Below, piece after piece: positions 26,511 through 35,353 of a stretch of DNA of 64,000 nucleotides; position 1 is the stretch's first letter, and the number at the start of each line of letters is the position of its first letter. This DNA is from Roseomonas xinghualingensis (lineage in GTDB: Bacteria; Pseudomonadota; Alphaproteobacteria; Acetobacterales; Acetobacteraceae). Under the pieces are notes generated by a model. The model searched no databases, was not told where the DNA came from, and was given only the letters and a program-made list of their open reading frames with translations. The DNA lies in assembly GCF_025791835.1 (NCBI RefSeq), contig NZ_JAOXLP010000002.1:186001-250000 (forward strand), written 5' to 3'. The position numbers were made by a program, and so were the translations under genes.

Positions 26511-27194
26511 TCAGATCTCCACCCAGCGCCGCAGCAGGTTGTGGTAGCCCGAGGTCATGGCCAGCACGCCGGGGTGGTCGTCCGGCAGGTCCTGGCGGAG
26601 GGCGATGATGCCCATGTCCATGTCGTAGAGGAACTGGCGCTTGGCGTCGTCCTTCACCATGGACTGGGTCCAGAAGAAGGAGGCCCAGCGGCTGCCGCGG
26701 GTCACCGGGTTCACATGGTGCAGGCTGGTAGAGGGGTAGACCACCATATCCCCCGCATCCAGCTTCACCTCATGGCTGCCGTAGGTGTCCTGCACCACCA
26801 GCTCGCCGCCGTCATAATCCTCGGGCGGGGTGAGGAAGAGCGTGGAGGAGACATCCGCCCGGATGCGCTGGCCGGTGCCGGGGATGGCGCGGATGGCGTT
26901 GTCCACATGGGCCTGGAAGGTCATGCCCACGTCGTAGCGGTTGAACATGGGCGGCAGCACGCGCAGCGGCAGGGCGGCCGTGGCGAAGAGGGCGTTGCGG
27001 CCGAGGGCGCGCAGGACGAGGTCGCCCAGCTCCTTCGCCTCGGCGGAATCGACCGGGATCTGGAGGTTGAACTTCACCTTGGCGGATTGCTCGCCGGCGG
27101 TGGCCTTCCCGTCCACCCAGGCGGCCGCTTCCAGCCGCTCGCGGCAATAGGCGACTTCGGTGGGTGTCAGGACCTGGGGTATGCGAATGAGCAT
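26511..27194 (-). CDS. piuC: PiuC/YbiX-type Fe(II)/2-oxoglutarate dioxygenase
   Basis: A 227-residue PKHD-type hydroxylase with the double-stranded beta-helix iron motif: H-x-D in AHVDNAIR, the distal His in [13 protein letters not shown], and the 2-oxoglutarate Arg just after it. It begins with the typical [14 protein letters not shown]. In Pseudomonas and E. coli these genes (piuC, ybiX) sit beside a catecholate siderophore receptor (piuA, fiu) and are iron-repressed. The same pairing exists here, with the receptor upstream on the same strand. The hydroxylation target is not established. Confidence 0.88.
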   Translation of the reverse strand: MLIRIPQVLTPTEVAYCRERLEAAAWVDGKATAGEQSAKVKFNLQIPVDSAEAKELGDLVLRALGRNALFATAALPLRVLPPMFNRYDVGMTFQAHVDNAIRAIPGTGQRIRADVSSTLFLTPPEDYDGGELVVQDTYGSHEVKLDAGDMVVYPSTSLHHVNPVTRGSRWASFFWTQSMVKDDAKRQFLYDMDMGIIALRQDLPDDHPGVLAMTSGYHNLLRRWVEI

Positions 27195-27215
27195 GGGGGT
27201 GCTCCGGGAGGGGGC

Positions 27216-27264
27216 AAAAAAGATGCGGGCGGCGGGGGCGGCATCCTGCCACCCCCGCCGCCCG
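27216..27264 (-). terminator. Rho-independent terminator or attenuator after the siderophore receptor gene
   Basis: CGGGCGGCGGGGG pairs with CCCCCGCCGCCCG (27226-27264), and on the minus strand six T residues follow four bases later (27216-27221). It lies between the receptor stop and the piuC start, only about 20 bp before the piuC ATG, so read-through would set the receptor-to-piuC ratio. A second 23-bp hairpin without a T tract is at 27274-27296. Confidence 0.75.
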
Positions 27265-27311
27265 TCGTCAGGTCGGGGCAGCGGGATGCTGCCCCGAGGT
27301 TTTGCTGGCCG

Positions 27312-29600
27312 TCAGAACTCGGCGGCCAGAGAAACCAGCACGGTGCGGCCGGCGCCCACGATGGCGCGGTTGCCGAACAGCCCCTCGTAGTTGGTGCGGT
27401 CGGTCAGGTTGTAGCCATTCACCCGCACGATGAGGTTCTGGTTGATCTTGTGCTGGATCATCGCGTCGAAGCTGAAATTCGCCGGCACCTCGGCGGTGTT
27501 GTCGGCATTCAGGAAGACCTTGCTGCGATAGGTGATGCCGGCGCCGAGGGTGACGTTCCAGGGCGTGTCACGGGCGATGTCGTAGGTGGTCCAGAGCGAC
27601 GCCGAGTGCTTGGGCACATACTGCACCCGGCGGCCCTCGTTTGCCGGCGTGTCGGAGCGCGTCGTCTCGCTGTCGAGATAGGCGTAGGCGGCGTAGATGT
27701 TCCATTCCGGCGTGATGTTGCCGGTCACGCCGAGTTCCGCGCCGCGGATGCGCTGGCGATCGCCCGTCGCAACCACGTCGCCCGAGCCGTCATCGGCCTG
27801 GACGAAGGCATTGCCCTTCTCTGCGTGGAACAGCGCAGCGGTCACGCCAAGGCGGTTATCCAGGAAGCCGATCTTCGCGCCGACCTCGTGGTTGGTGTTC
27901 CGCTCGGGTTCGAAGTTGTTGTTGAAGTTGGCGGCCCCGGCAGGGAAGGTCGTGAAGAAGGTTCCCGGCGGCGTCGTGGAGGTGGAGTAGGAGTAGTAGA
28001 AGGTCTGGTTGGGCGCCGGCTCCCAGATCACGCCCGCGCGCGGATCCCAGTAGCTGTCGCTGATGTCATAGTTCTGGCTCGGCCGGGCGCCCGGGGTGCC
28101 TGCCTGGTAGTCGAGATCGAACTTCGTCCAGCGGAAGCCACCGTAAACGGAGAGCTGCGGGGTCAGCCACAGGCGCTCGTTCAGGAACAGGCCCAGATTG
28201 GTCGATTCCGTCTCGCGGCGGTTATTGGCCGGGCCGGTGGCCAGGAACAGGGCGTTGTTGGTTTCCGGCGTCAGCAGGCGCACGCTCGGGCGGGTGGGCG
28301 AGTAGGGATAGGCGGTGCGGTCCACCGTCTCATGGGCGATGTCCACGCCGGCCGTCAGCTGGTGGCGCAGCGGGCCCGTGGAGAAGTTGGCATTCAGCGT
28401 GGTGATGTTCTGGATCGCCTCGTTGATCTGGTTGTACGGGGCGTTGCTGCCGCCGCCATAGGCCAGGACCGGGTTCTGGCGGTTGAAGAACTGGCCGGAG
28501 CAGCTGTTGGCGTAGGCGGTGTTGCTCGCGTTGTTGGTGCCGCAGGTGGCGGCGGTTATCGCGGTGGTACGATCCACGCGGGTGAGGCGCGTGTCATTGG
28601 TGATGCTCAGCCCGCCGCCGAAGCTGTGCGCGAAGCGTGCCGTCAGCCGGTCCACCGTCACGTCATCCTCGTCATTCTGGATGCCGTACCAGTTGGAGCG
28701 GCGCACGCCGTATTCCGAGGCCGGGCGGCCGATGGCGTTGCGGCGCGCATAGACGATGGGCATGCCGCCATCGATCGTGTGCCGGTCCTCATAATGCAGG
28801 TAATCCACCGTGAAGGTGGTGGGGGTGCCGAGGCCGAAGGCGATGGAGGGGGCGATGCCCCAGCGGCGCGTGTCCTGATCGTCCCTGTCCACCAGGCTGC
28901 TGCTCTGGCCCATGACGTTCAGGCGCATGGCGATGGTCTCGCTGACGCGCTGGTTGATGTCGGCGGTGAAGCGGGCGAAGGGCCCCATGCCGCCGGTGGC
29001 TGTGGCGGCGTAGCGGTTTTCGAGCGTTGGCGCCTTGGTGTTGATGTTGATGCCGCCGCCGATGGCGCTGGTGCCGAAGGCGAAGCCCGAGGCGCCCTTC
29101 AGGACCTGTACGTCCTCATAGGTGAAGGTATCGCGCTGGTAGGAACCAAAGTCGCGCAGGCCATCAACCAGCAGGTCGTTCTGCGAGGAGAAGCCGCGAA
29201 TGCGGAACTGGTCGCCGCTGACGCCGCCATTGCCCTCGCCGATGGTGGAGGTGATGCCGGGCACGTTGCGCAGCGCCTGCTCCAGCGTGGTGACGGTCTG
29301 CTCCCGCAGCACTTCCTGCGGGACCACCGTGATGGTCTGGGGCGTCTCCTGGATCGTGCCGGGCAGGCGCGGGTTACCGGTGGGGGCCACAAGCTGGTTG
29401 GTCGGGCGGGCGCCGGTAACGGAAACCTCCGGGACGGCGACAGGGGCGGCTGCGGTGCCCGGCGCGGCGGTCTGGGCAAAGGACGGGTCAGCGAAGGCCA
29501 TGCCGCCAACCATGGCGGCTCCGAGGCTCAGGCCGGCGACCAGGGCCGTATTGGGGGCCGTATTGGGTGCCGACAAGGCCCGGTTGGTGTCGCGACTCAT
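27312..29600 (-). CDS. TonB-dependent (catecholate-type) siderophore receptor
   Basis: A 762-residue outer-membrane receptor. An N-terminal leader ends near SFAQT, followed by a TonB-box-like VPEVSVTGA. The plug domain shows TPQTITVVPQEVLREQ, LEQALRNVPGIT, FRIRGFSSQNDLLVDG and the YEDVQVLKGASGFAFG signature. The 22-stranded barrel ends in LVSLAAEF with the C-terminal aromatic Phe needed for BAM recognition. Fiu/PiuA-type specificity for catecholates is inferred from the adjacent piuC. A Fur-like site and a promoter lie just upstream. Confidence 0.92.
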   Translation of the reverse strand: MSRDTNRALSAPNTAPNTALVAGLSLGAAMVGGMAFADPSFAQTAAPGTAAAPVAVPEVSVTGARPTNQLVAPTGNPRLPGTIQETPQTITVVPQEVLREQTVTTLEQALRNVPGITSTIGEGNGGVSGDQFRIRGFSSQNDLLVDGLRDFGSYQRDTFTYEDVQVLKGASGFAFGTSAIGGGININTKAPTLENRYAATATGGMGPFARFTADINQRVSETIAMRLNVMGQSSSLVDRDDQDTRRWGIAPSIAFGLGTPTTFTVDYLHYEDRHTIDGGMPIVYARRNAIGRPASEYGVRRSNWYGIQNDEDDVTVDRLTARFAHSFGGGLSITNDTRLTRVDRTTAITAATCGTNNASNTAYANSCSGQFFNRQNPVLAYGGGSNAPYNQINEAIQNITTLNANFSTGPLRHQLTAGVDIAHETVDRTAYPYSPTRPSVRLLTPETNNALFLATGPANNRRETESTNLGLFLNERLWLTPQLSVYGGFRWTKFDLDYQAGTPGARPSQNYDISDSYWDPRAGVIWEPAPNQTFYYSYSTSTTPPGTFFTTFPAGAANFNNNFEPERNTNHEVGAKIGFLDNRLGVTAALFHAEKGNAFVQADDGSGDVVATGDRQRIRGAELGVTGNITPEWNIYAAYAYLDSETTRSDTPANEGRRVQYVPKHSASLWTTYDIARDTPWNVTLGAGITYRSKVFLNADNTAEVPANFSFDAMIQHKINQNLIVRVNGYNLTDRTNYEGLFGNRAIVGAGRTVLVSLAAEF

Positions 29601-29626
29601 TGTTCCTGAACCTCTACGATTCTGCT

Positions 29627-29666
29627 AATGAGAGTCGCTCTTAGTTGCGGGGGGTTGGAGCGTCAA
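29627..29666 (-). promoter_or_regulatory. Promoter with overlapping Fur-like box for the receptor gene
   Basis: On the minus strand a -35 element TTGACG (29661-29666) and a -10-like TAAGAG (29638-29643) are separated by 17 bases. The -10 lies inside a 19-mer (29627-29645, plus strand AATGAGAGTCGCTCTTAGT) that matches the Fur consensus AATGAGAATGATTCTCATT at 13 of 19 positions by eye. Repressor binding here would block polymerase. The receptor ATG is 27 bases further on. Confidence 0.55.
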
Positions 29667-29826
29667 GAATGCGTGTGATTCGCGATTAAACTCACGTTGC
29701 AATGGTTGCAGCGCGGCAACTCAATGCCACCGCTTGCCTTGTTCCTGCCGTCGAGCCGCCTTGCTTGGCGGCAGAATGGGACCGTCGCGGCCCGACCGGG
29801 CCCCAGGCAAGGAGAATGGATTAAGA

Positions 29827-30102
29827 ATGTCCTGGCTCTCGCGTTTTGCTCTTCTGGCCAGCCTCACCGCCGGAATTGGCGGTGTTCCCTCCATGGCCCA
29901 GGCCGCGCCCGCCTCGGCGGCGCCGATGCTGGGGGCTGCCGCCATCGCTCCCGATACCGATCTGCTGCAGGACGTGCGCTGGGTGAACCGGTGCCGAATG
30001 GTGACGGAGCGTCGCCGTGACCGCTATGGCCGCCCGGTCCGGGTGGAGCGGGAGCGCTGCCGCCGGGTCTGGGTGGGGCCGCCGCGCCATCGCCGCTACT
30101 GA
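29827..30102 (+). CDS. Small secreted basic protein
   Basis: A 91-residue protein with a signal peptide (SWLSRFALLASLTAGIGG, cleavage near AQAAPA) and a strongly basic C-terminal half (CRMVTERRRDRYGRPVRVE, ending PPRHRRY) with two Cys residues. AAGGAG lies about 12 bases before the ATG. Such small Arg-rich periplasmic proteins are common and uncharacterised in Acetobacteraceae. It is divergent from the siderophore receptor and could share the same regulatory region, but no dedicated site is seen. Confidence 0.6.
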   Translation: MSWLSRFALLASLTAGIGGVPSMAQAAPASAAPMLGAAAIAPDTDLLQDVRWVNRCRMVTERRRDRYGRPVRVERERCRRVWVGPPRHRRY

Positions 30103-30130
30103 AGTCCTCCGGTTGACAGTTCGGTAATGC

Positions 30131-30167
30131 CACCGCTACCCCGCCGCGCCACCGCGGGGTAGCGGTG
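30131..30167 (+). terminator. Strong hairpin before fabD
   Basis: CACCGCTACCCCG pairs perfectly with CGGGGTAGCGGTG around an 11-base loop, 28 bases after the small secreted protein's stop. No T tract follows. It probably separates that gene from the fab operon. Confidence 0.45.
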
Positions 30168-30201
30168 CTCCGTTCGGTCAACAGGCAGGAAACGCGTCAT
30201 C

Positions 30202-31161
30202 ATGGCCCTTGCGCTCGTCTTTCCAGGCCAGGGGAGCCAGGCCGTCGGCATGGGCCGCGACCTCGCTGCCGCCTTCGCGCCCGCCCGTGAGGTGTTCGAG
30301 GCGGTCGATGAGACGCTGAAGCAGAATCTCAGCCGCCTGATGTTCGAGGGGCCGGCCGAGGAGCTGACCCTCACCGCCAATGCCCAGCCCGCGCTGATGG
30401 CCGTCTCCCTCGCCGTGCTGCGGGTGCTGGAGGCCGAGGGCGGCTTCGACCTCAAGTCCAGGGTGGCGCTGGTCGCCGGCCATTCGCTGGGCGAGTACAG
30501 CGCGCTCGCTGCCGTGCAGGCCTTTGATGTGCCGCAGGCGGCGCGGCTGCTGCGGCTGCGTGGCGATGCCATGCAGAAGGCGGTGCCGGCGGGCACCGGT
30601 GCCATGGCTGCCCTTTTGGGTGCCGAGATGGATCAGGCCCGTGCAATCTGTGAGCGTGCCGCCACCGATCCCGAGACCGGCAAGGTCGAGGTGGTCGAGG
30701 CCGCGAATGACAATGGCGGCGGGCAGGTGGTGATCTCTGGCCACAAGGCGGCGGTGGAGCGGGCGGTGGAGATCGCCAAGGCCGAGGGCATCCGCCGGGC
30801 CATGCTGCTGCCGGTTTCCGCCCCCTTCCATTCCTCCCTGATGGCCCCGGCCGCCGATGCCATGGGCGAGGCGCTGGAGCGTGACCCGCCGAAGGCCCCG
30901 ATCGTGCCGCTGGTGGCCAATGTGACGGCGGCCAAGGCCAACGATCCCGATACGATCCGCGACCTGCTGGTGCGCCAGGTGACTGGCACGGTGCGCTGGC
31001 GCGAATGCGTGGCCGCCATGACGGCCATGGGTTGCGACACCTTCGTCGAGGTCGGTGCCGGCAAGGTCCTCACGGGCCTGATGAAGCGCAATGCTCCCGA
31101 TGCGAAGGCCCTGGCCTGCGGCACGCCGGCCGAGATCGAGACGGTGCTGAAGGCCCTGTGA
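30202..31161 (+). CDS. fabD: Malonyl-CoA:ACP transacylase
   Basis: Loads malonyl from CoA onto acyl carrier protein for fatty-acid elongation. The 319-residue protein has the FPGQGSQ start motif, the nucleophile elbow GHSLGEYSAL (catalytic Ser) and the active-site His in PVSAPFHSSLM. It heads the fab cluster and its stop overlaps the GTG of a GNAT gene (GTGA). Confidence 0.96.
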   Translation: MALALVFPGQGSQAVGMGRDLAAAFAPAREVFEAVDETLKQNLSRLMFEGPAEELTLTANAQPALMAVSLAVLRVLEAEGGFDLKSRVALVAGHSLGEYSALAAVQAFDVPQAARLLRLRGDAMQKAVPAGTGAMAALLGAEMDQARAICERAATDPETGKVEVVEAANDNGGGQVVISGHKAAVERAVEIAKAEGIRRAMLLPVSAPFHSSLMAPAADAMGEALERDPPKAPIVPLVANVTAAKANDPDTIRDLLVRQVTGTVRWRECVAAMTAMGCDTFVEVGAGKVLTGLMKRNAPDAKALACGTPAEIETVLKAL

Positions 31162-31616
31162 CCCAGATCACCCTTGAGGACGGGCCTTCTCCCGAAGCGC
31201 AACAGGTGGTCTGGACCGGGCTGCGGGACTTCAACGAGGTCCATTCAGGCCCGGGCTCCTTCACCTCATGGCCGCTGAATATCGTGCTGCGGAACGAAGC
31301 CGGCGTGCCGCTGGGCGGGCTGGTGGGCCGCAGCTACGCCGGCTGGCTCTATGTGGAGCTGTTCCACATCCCCGAGGAGCATCGCCGCGGCGGGCTGGGC
31401 CGGGAGATCCTTGCCATGGCCGAGCGCGAGGCGGCCGCACGCGGCTGCATCGGCGTGCGACTGGAGACGATGTCCTTCCAGGCCCCTGGCTTCTATGCCC
31501 GCCAGGGCTACTCGGTGGTGGGGAAACTGCGCGACTGCCCGCCGGGTCATACCCGATTCTCGCTCGCCAAGCGCCTGGATGGCGCGCCCCTGGAGACATC
31601 CGTATGTTCGACCTGA
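31158..31616 (+). CDS. GNAT-family N-acetyltransferase
   Basis: A 152-residue GNAT protein. The acetyl-CoA pyrophosphate loop appears as EEHRRGGLGREIL, followed by the C-terminal GFYARQGYSVVG motif typical of the fold. The N-terminal third (VWTGLRDFNEVHSGPG) matches the small-molecule GNAT type. The GTG at 31158 overlaps the fabD stop by 4 bp and its 3' end overlaps fabG by 13 bp, so it is embedded in the fab operon and translationally coupled on both sides. The acetyl acceptor is unknown. Confidence 0.8.
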   Translation: MTQITLEDGPSPEAQQVVWTGLRDFNEVHSGPGSFTSWPLNIVLRNEAGVPLGGLVGRSYAGWLYVELFHIPEEHRRGGLGREILAMAEREAAARGCIGVRLETMSFQAPGFYARQGYSVVGKLRDCPPGHTRFSLAKRLDGAPLETSVCST

Positions 31617-32341
31617 CCGGAAAATCCGCCCTCGTCACCGGCGCCACGGGGGGGATCGGCGCGGCCATCGCCCGGGCGCTGCATGGCCAGGGCGCCAAGG
31701 TGGCCCTGACCGGCCGGCGCGAGGCGGAGCTGCAGGCCCTGGCCTCGGAGCTGGGCGAGCGCGTCTTCGTCGCCCCCGCCGACCTTTCCGATCCCGCCGC
31801 CCCCGCCGAGCTGGTGGAGAAGGTGGAGGCCGAGTTCGGCGCGCTGGACATCCTGGTGAACAATGCGGGCCTGACCCGGGACGGACTGGCGCTCCGCATG
31901 GGTGACAAGGACTGGTCCGACGTGATCGAGGTGGACCTCACCGCGCCCTTCCGCCTGGCCCGTGCCTCGCTGCGCGGGATGATGAAGCGCCGTAGCGGCC
32001 GGATCATCTCCATCGCTTCCATCGTTGGCGTGACGGGCAATCCGGGGCAGGCGAACTATGCCGCCGCCAAGGCCGGGCTGATCGGGATGAGCAAGGCCCT
32101 GGCCCAGGAGGTCGCTCCGCGCGGCGTGACGGTGAACGTGGTGGCGCCCGGTTTCATCAAGACGGCCATGACGGATGCGCTGAACGACGCGCAGAAGGCG
32201 GCGCTGATGGGGCGCATTCCGATGGGCAAAATGGGCGCCTCGGAGGATATCGCCGCCGCCGTGACCTACCTGGCTTCCGACGAGGCGGCCTGGGTGACGG
32301 GTGTGACGCTGCATGTGAATGGCGGCATGGCCATGGTGTGA
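31604..32341 (+). CDS. fabG: 3-oxoacyl-ACP reductase
   Basis: NADPH-dependent ketoreductase of the fatty-acid elongation cycle. The 245-residue SDR has TGATGGIG near the N-terminus, the NNAG motif (VNNAGLTRDGL), catalytic Ser in SIASIVGVTGNPGQ and YAAAKAG with the Tyr/Lys pair, then PGFIKTAMTD. The ATG at 31604 gives the normal MFDLTGKSALVTG start and overlaps the GNAT gene by 13 bp. Confidence 0.95.
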   Translation: MFDLTGKSALVTGATGGIGAAIARALHGQGAKVALTGRREAELQALASELGERVFVAPADLSDPAAPAELVEKVEAEFGALDILVNNAGLTRDGLALRMGDKDWSDVIEVDLTAPFRLARASLRGMMKRRSGRIISIASIVGVTGNPGQANYAAAKAGLIGMSKALAQEVAPRGVTVNVVAPGFIKTAMTDALNDAQKAALMGRIPMGKMGASEDIAAAVTYLASDEAAWVTGVTLHVNGGMAMV

Positions 32342-32517
32342 GGGCCGGGGAACACAGTCCTTGATCTGCTGAGGCTGGGCCCCATCCTTCGGTCTAGGCC
32401 GCCCGAGTGAGGCGTGCTAAGGCCCGCGCCCTGCGCCGGGGCGTCGCGGGATGACGCGCGCCCGGCTGCGTGAACGAGTTTCCGGCGGTCAACCGCCATC
32501 AGGAGAGAGCAAGCGCG

Positions 32518-32757
32518 ATGAGCGAAACCGCCGAGAAGGTGAAGAAGATCGTGGTCGAGCACCTCGGCGTCGAGGAGGCCAAGGTGACCCCGGAGGCTTC
32601 CTTCATCGACGACCTGGGCGCCGACAGCCTGGATACGGTCGAGCTGGTGATGGCCTTCGAGGAGGCTTTCGGCGTGGAGATCCCGGACGACGCGGCCGAG
32701 AAGATCACCACTGTGGGCGACGCGATTACCTATATCGACGCGCACAAGGCGGCCTGA
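32518..32757 (+). CDS. acpP: Acyl carrier protein
   Basis: The 79-residue acidic carrier that holds growing acyl chains on 4'-phosphopantetheine. The attachment Ser lies in the canonical [16 protein letters not shown] motif near residue 38. AGGAGAG lies about 12 bases before the ATG at 32518. A 176 bp gap separates it from fabG, so it probably has its own promoter, as acpP does elsewhere, to reach high expression. Confidence 0.98.
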   Translation: MSETAEKVKKIVVEHLGVEEAKVTPEASFIDDLGADSLDTVELVMAFEEAFGVEIPDDAAEKITTVGDAITYIDAHKAA

Positions 32758-32816
32758 TCAGGCTGCGGCGGGCCGGCTCCCCGGCTGTCCCGTGATACCT
32801 GAAGGAATGACGCGCT

Positions 32817-32848
32817 AAGGCGGTTTCGGTTCGCCGGAGCCGCCTTTC
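32817..32848 (+). terminator. UUCG-loop hairpin between acpP and fabF
   Basis: AAGGCGGTTTCGG and CCGGAGCCGCCTT form a 13-bp stem (two G-U pairs) closed by a TTCG tetraloop, followed by TTTCCCC. The short T run suggests partial termination, which would keep acpP mRNA in excess over fabF. Confidence 0.55.
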
Positions 32849-32893
32849 CCCGTAACGCCAATACGGGAAAAGGCGCGGGAGGGAGTAGCGAGA

Positions 32894-34177
32894 GTGTTCG
32901 GTCAGCTCACGGCCCCGCGCCGCGTCGTCGTTACCGGCATGGGCATCGCCTGTCCGCTGGGGCTCGGTGTGGAGAATGTCTGGAAGAAGATGCTGGAGGG
33001 CGAGTCCGGCATCAGCGCCATCCAGGCCTTCGACGTCTCGAACCTGCCCGCCAAGATCGCCGGCACCGTGCCGAGCGGCACCAAGGCGGATGGCGCGCTG
33101 GACATGGCGGAGTGGGTCCCCATCAAGGACCAGAAGAAGATGGACCGCTTCATCCAGCTCGCGCTGGTGGCGGCCACTGAGGCTGTCGAGGACTCCGGCT
33201 GGGTCCCCGAAACGGAGGATGAGCGCCGCGCCACGGGCGTGATGATCGGCTCCGGCATCGGCGGGCTGCAGACCATCTATGAGGCCTCGCTGCAGATCGG
33301 GGCCGGGAAGCACCGCCGGCTCTCGCCCTTCTTCATCCCCTCGGCGCTGATCAACCTCGCCTCGGGGCATGTTTCCATCAAATACGGCTTCAAGGGCCCG
33401 AACCATTCGGTGGTCACGGCCTGCGCCACGGGCGTCCATGCGCTTGGCGATGCCGCGCGGCTGATCGCGCTGGGCGATGCCGATGTGATGGTGGCCGGCG
33501 GCGCCGAGGCCGCGGTGAGCGAACTGGGTATGGCGGGCTTCGCTGCCTCCCGCGCGCTCTCGACTGCCTTCAACGACACCCCCGCCAAGGCTTCCCGTCC
33601 CTGGGACAAGGACCGGGACGGCTTCGTCATGGGCGAGGGTTCGGGCGTGCTGGTGCTCGAGGAATACGAGCATGCGAAGAAGCGCGGCGCCAAGATCTAT
33701 GGCGAGGTGATCGGCTACGGCATGTCCGGCGACGCCTATCACATCACCGCCCCGGCCGAGGGCCATGAGGGCGCCTTCCGCGCCATGACGGCCTGCCTTC
33801 GCTCGGCGGGTATTCGCCCGGCCGACATCCAGTACATCAACGCCCATGGCACCAGCACGCCGCTGGGCGACGATCTGGAACTACAGGCGGTGGAGCGGCT
33901 GTTCGGGGATGAGGCGAAGGGCGTTGCCATGTCCTCGACCAAGTCGGCCATCGGGCATCTGCTCGGCGCGGCGGGCGCGGTGGAGGCGATCTTCTCCCTG
34001 CTCGCGATCCGAGACAGCGTGGCGCCGCCCACGCTGAACCTGGACGAGCCCTCCAATCCGTCGCCGATCGACCGGGTGGCGAACCAGGCGCAGCCGCGAA
34101 AGATCGACGTGGCGCTGTCGAACTCCTTCGGCTTTGGCGGCACCAACGCCTCGATCCTGTTCAAGGCCGCGGCCTGA
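32894..34177 (+). CDS. fabF: 3-oxoacyl-ACP synthase II
   Basis: Condensing enzyme that elongates acyl-ACP with malonyl-ACP. The 427-residue thiolase-fold protein has the catalytic Cys in VVTACATGVHA, the two His residues in INAHGTSTPLGD and AIGHLLGAAGA, and the C-terminal NSFGFGGTNASI. The GTG at 32894 has GGGAGGGAG upstream. Normal length and motif set make this FabF rather than FabB. Confidence 0.96.
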   Translation: MFGQLTAPRRVVVTGMGIACPLGLGVENVWKKMLEGESGISAIQAFDVSNLPAKIAGTVPSGTKADGALDMAEWVPIKDQKKMDRFIQLALVAATEAVEDSGWVPETEDERRATGVMIGSGIGGLQTIYEASLQIGAGKHRRLSPFFIPSALINLASGHVSIKYGFKGPNHSVVTACATGVHALGDAARLIALGDADVMVAGGAEAAVSELGMAGFAASRALSTAFNDTPAKASRPWDKDRDGFVMGEGSGVLVLEEYEHAKKRGAKIYGEVIGYGMSGDAYHITAPAEGHEGAFRAMTACLRSAGIRPADIQYINAHGTSTPLGDDLELQAVERLFGDEAKGVAMSSTKSAIGHLLGAAGAVEAIFSLLAIRDSVAPPTLNLDEPSNPSPIDRVANQAQPRKIDVALSNSFGFGGTNASILFKAAA

Positions 34178-34182
34178 GCCAG

Positions 34183-34211
34183 CGGGCCGCTTCGGCGGCC
34201 CGAATCGTTTT
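34183..34211 (+). terminator. Rho-independent-type terminator after fabF
   Basis: CGGGCCGC-TTCG-GCGGCCCG makes an 8-bp perfect stem with a TTCG loop 5 bases after the fabF stop, and TTTT follows at 34208-34211. Confidence 0.6.
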
Positions 34212-34323
34212 GGAGCCGGGTCGCCGCGCGGGTGATCCGGCCCACCGCCCGGCGCCATGGGGCCCGGGCGTAAGCACCCCTTCCGGGGGCGCGGCTCCCG
34301 GGGAGTGAAGGGACCGCCCGCTG

Positions 34324-35331
34324 ATGCGCCGAGTGCTCCGCGCCCTGCTGATCCTTGTCCTGCTACTGGGCCTCGCTGGGGGCGGGGCCTTCCTCTATGC
34401 GCGGCATGTCTATGAGCAGCCTGGGCCACTGGCGGCGCCGGCGCAGCTGGTGGTGCCGCGCGGCGGCACCCAGGCCATCGGCATGGCATTGCAGGAAGCC
34501 GGGATCGTGGCCGATTCCCGTGCCTTCCTGGCGGCCGCATGGGTCACGCGGGGGAAGGGGCCGCTGCGAGCGGGTGAATTCGCCTTCCCGGCCGCGGCCT
34601 CGCTGTCCCAGGTGCTGGAGGTGCTGCGGACCGCACGGCCGGTGCAGCGGCGCCTGACCATCCCCGAGGGGCTGCTGGCCAAGCAGATCGTCGCGCTGAT
34701 CGACCGCGCCGAGGGGCTGGTGGGCGACACCCCGGCGATCGAGGAGGGCGAGCTGCTGCCCGAGACCTACACCTATCAATGGGGCGATAGCCGCGCCGCC
34801 ATTGTGCGCCGCGCGGGGGCCGCAATGGAGGAGGCGTTGCGCGAGGCCTGGGCCAACCGGGCGCCGGGCCTGCCCATTTCCTCCCCGCGCGAGGCGCTGG
34901 TCCTGGCCAGCATCGTGGAGCGGGAGACGGGGATGGCGTCTGAGCGGCCGCGCGTGGCCTCGGTCTTTATCAATCGGCTGCGGCGGGGAATGCCGCTGCA
35001 GTCCGATCCCACTGTCGCCTATGCCGCCACCGATGGGGCCCCGCTGGAGCGAGCCCTGACGCGGGCGGATCTGGACAACGACCATCCCTTCAACACCTAT
35101 CGCAACCGCGGCCTGACGCCGGGCCCCATCGCTTCGCCGGGCAAGGAGTCGCTGCGGGCGGTGGTGCGGCCGGAGGAGACGGATCTGCTGTATTTCGTGG
35201 CGGATGGCAGTGGCGGGCATGCCTTTGCCCGTACGCTGGAGGAGCACAACCGCAACGTGGCGCGCTGGCGGCAGATCGAGCGCGAGCGGGCGACCTCGGC
35301 GCAGCCCACCCCCGCTGCGCCCCCAAGGTGA
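34324..35331 (+). CDS. mltG: Endolytic transglycosylase MltG
   Basis: Inner-membrane murein transglycosylase that cleaves nascent glycan strands and sets their length. The 335-residue protein has one N-terminal transmembrane helix (LRALLILVLLLGLAGGGAFLY, residues about 4-24), a LysM-like region and the YceG domain with catalytic Glu in LASIVERETG, then FINRLRRGMPLQSDPTV and YNTYRNRGLTPGPIASPG-type motifs (NTYRNRGLTPGPIASPG here). It follows fabF, the standard order in this class. Confidence 0.94.
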   Translation: MRRVLRALLILVLLLGLAGGGAFLYARHVYEQPGPLAAPAQLVVPRGGTQAIGMALQEAGIVADSRAFLAAAWVTRGKGPLRAGEFAFPAAASLSQVLEVLRTARPVQRRLTIPEGLLAKQIVALIDRAEGLVGDTPAIEEGELLPETYTYQWGDSRAAIVRRAGAAMEEALREAWANRAPGLPISSPREALVLASIVERETGMASERPRVASVFINRLRRGMPLQSDPTVAYAATDGAPLERALTRADLDNDHPFNTYRNRGLTPGPIASPGKESLRAVVRPEETDLLYFVADGSGGHAFARTLEEHNRNVARWRQIERERATSAQPTPAAPPR

Positions 35332-35353
35332 GGCGCGGCGCAGCGACGCTGGC

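Noticed and set aside
26472..29609. A 1045-codon open frame on the plus strand opposite the siderophore receptor and piuC
   Set aside because: It is the antisense shadow of two clear genes in GC-rich DNA; its product is low-complexity Gly/Ala/His/Arg sequence with no family resemblance.
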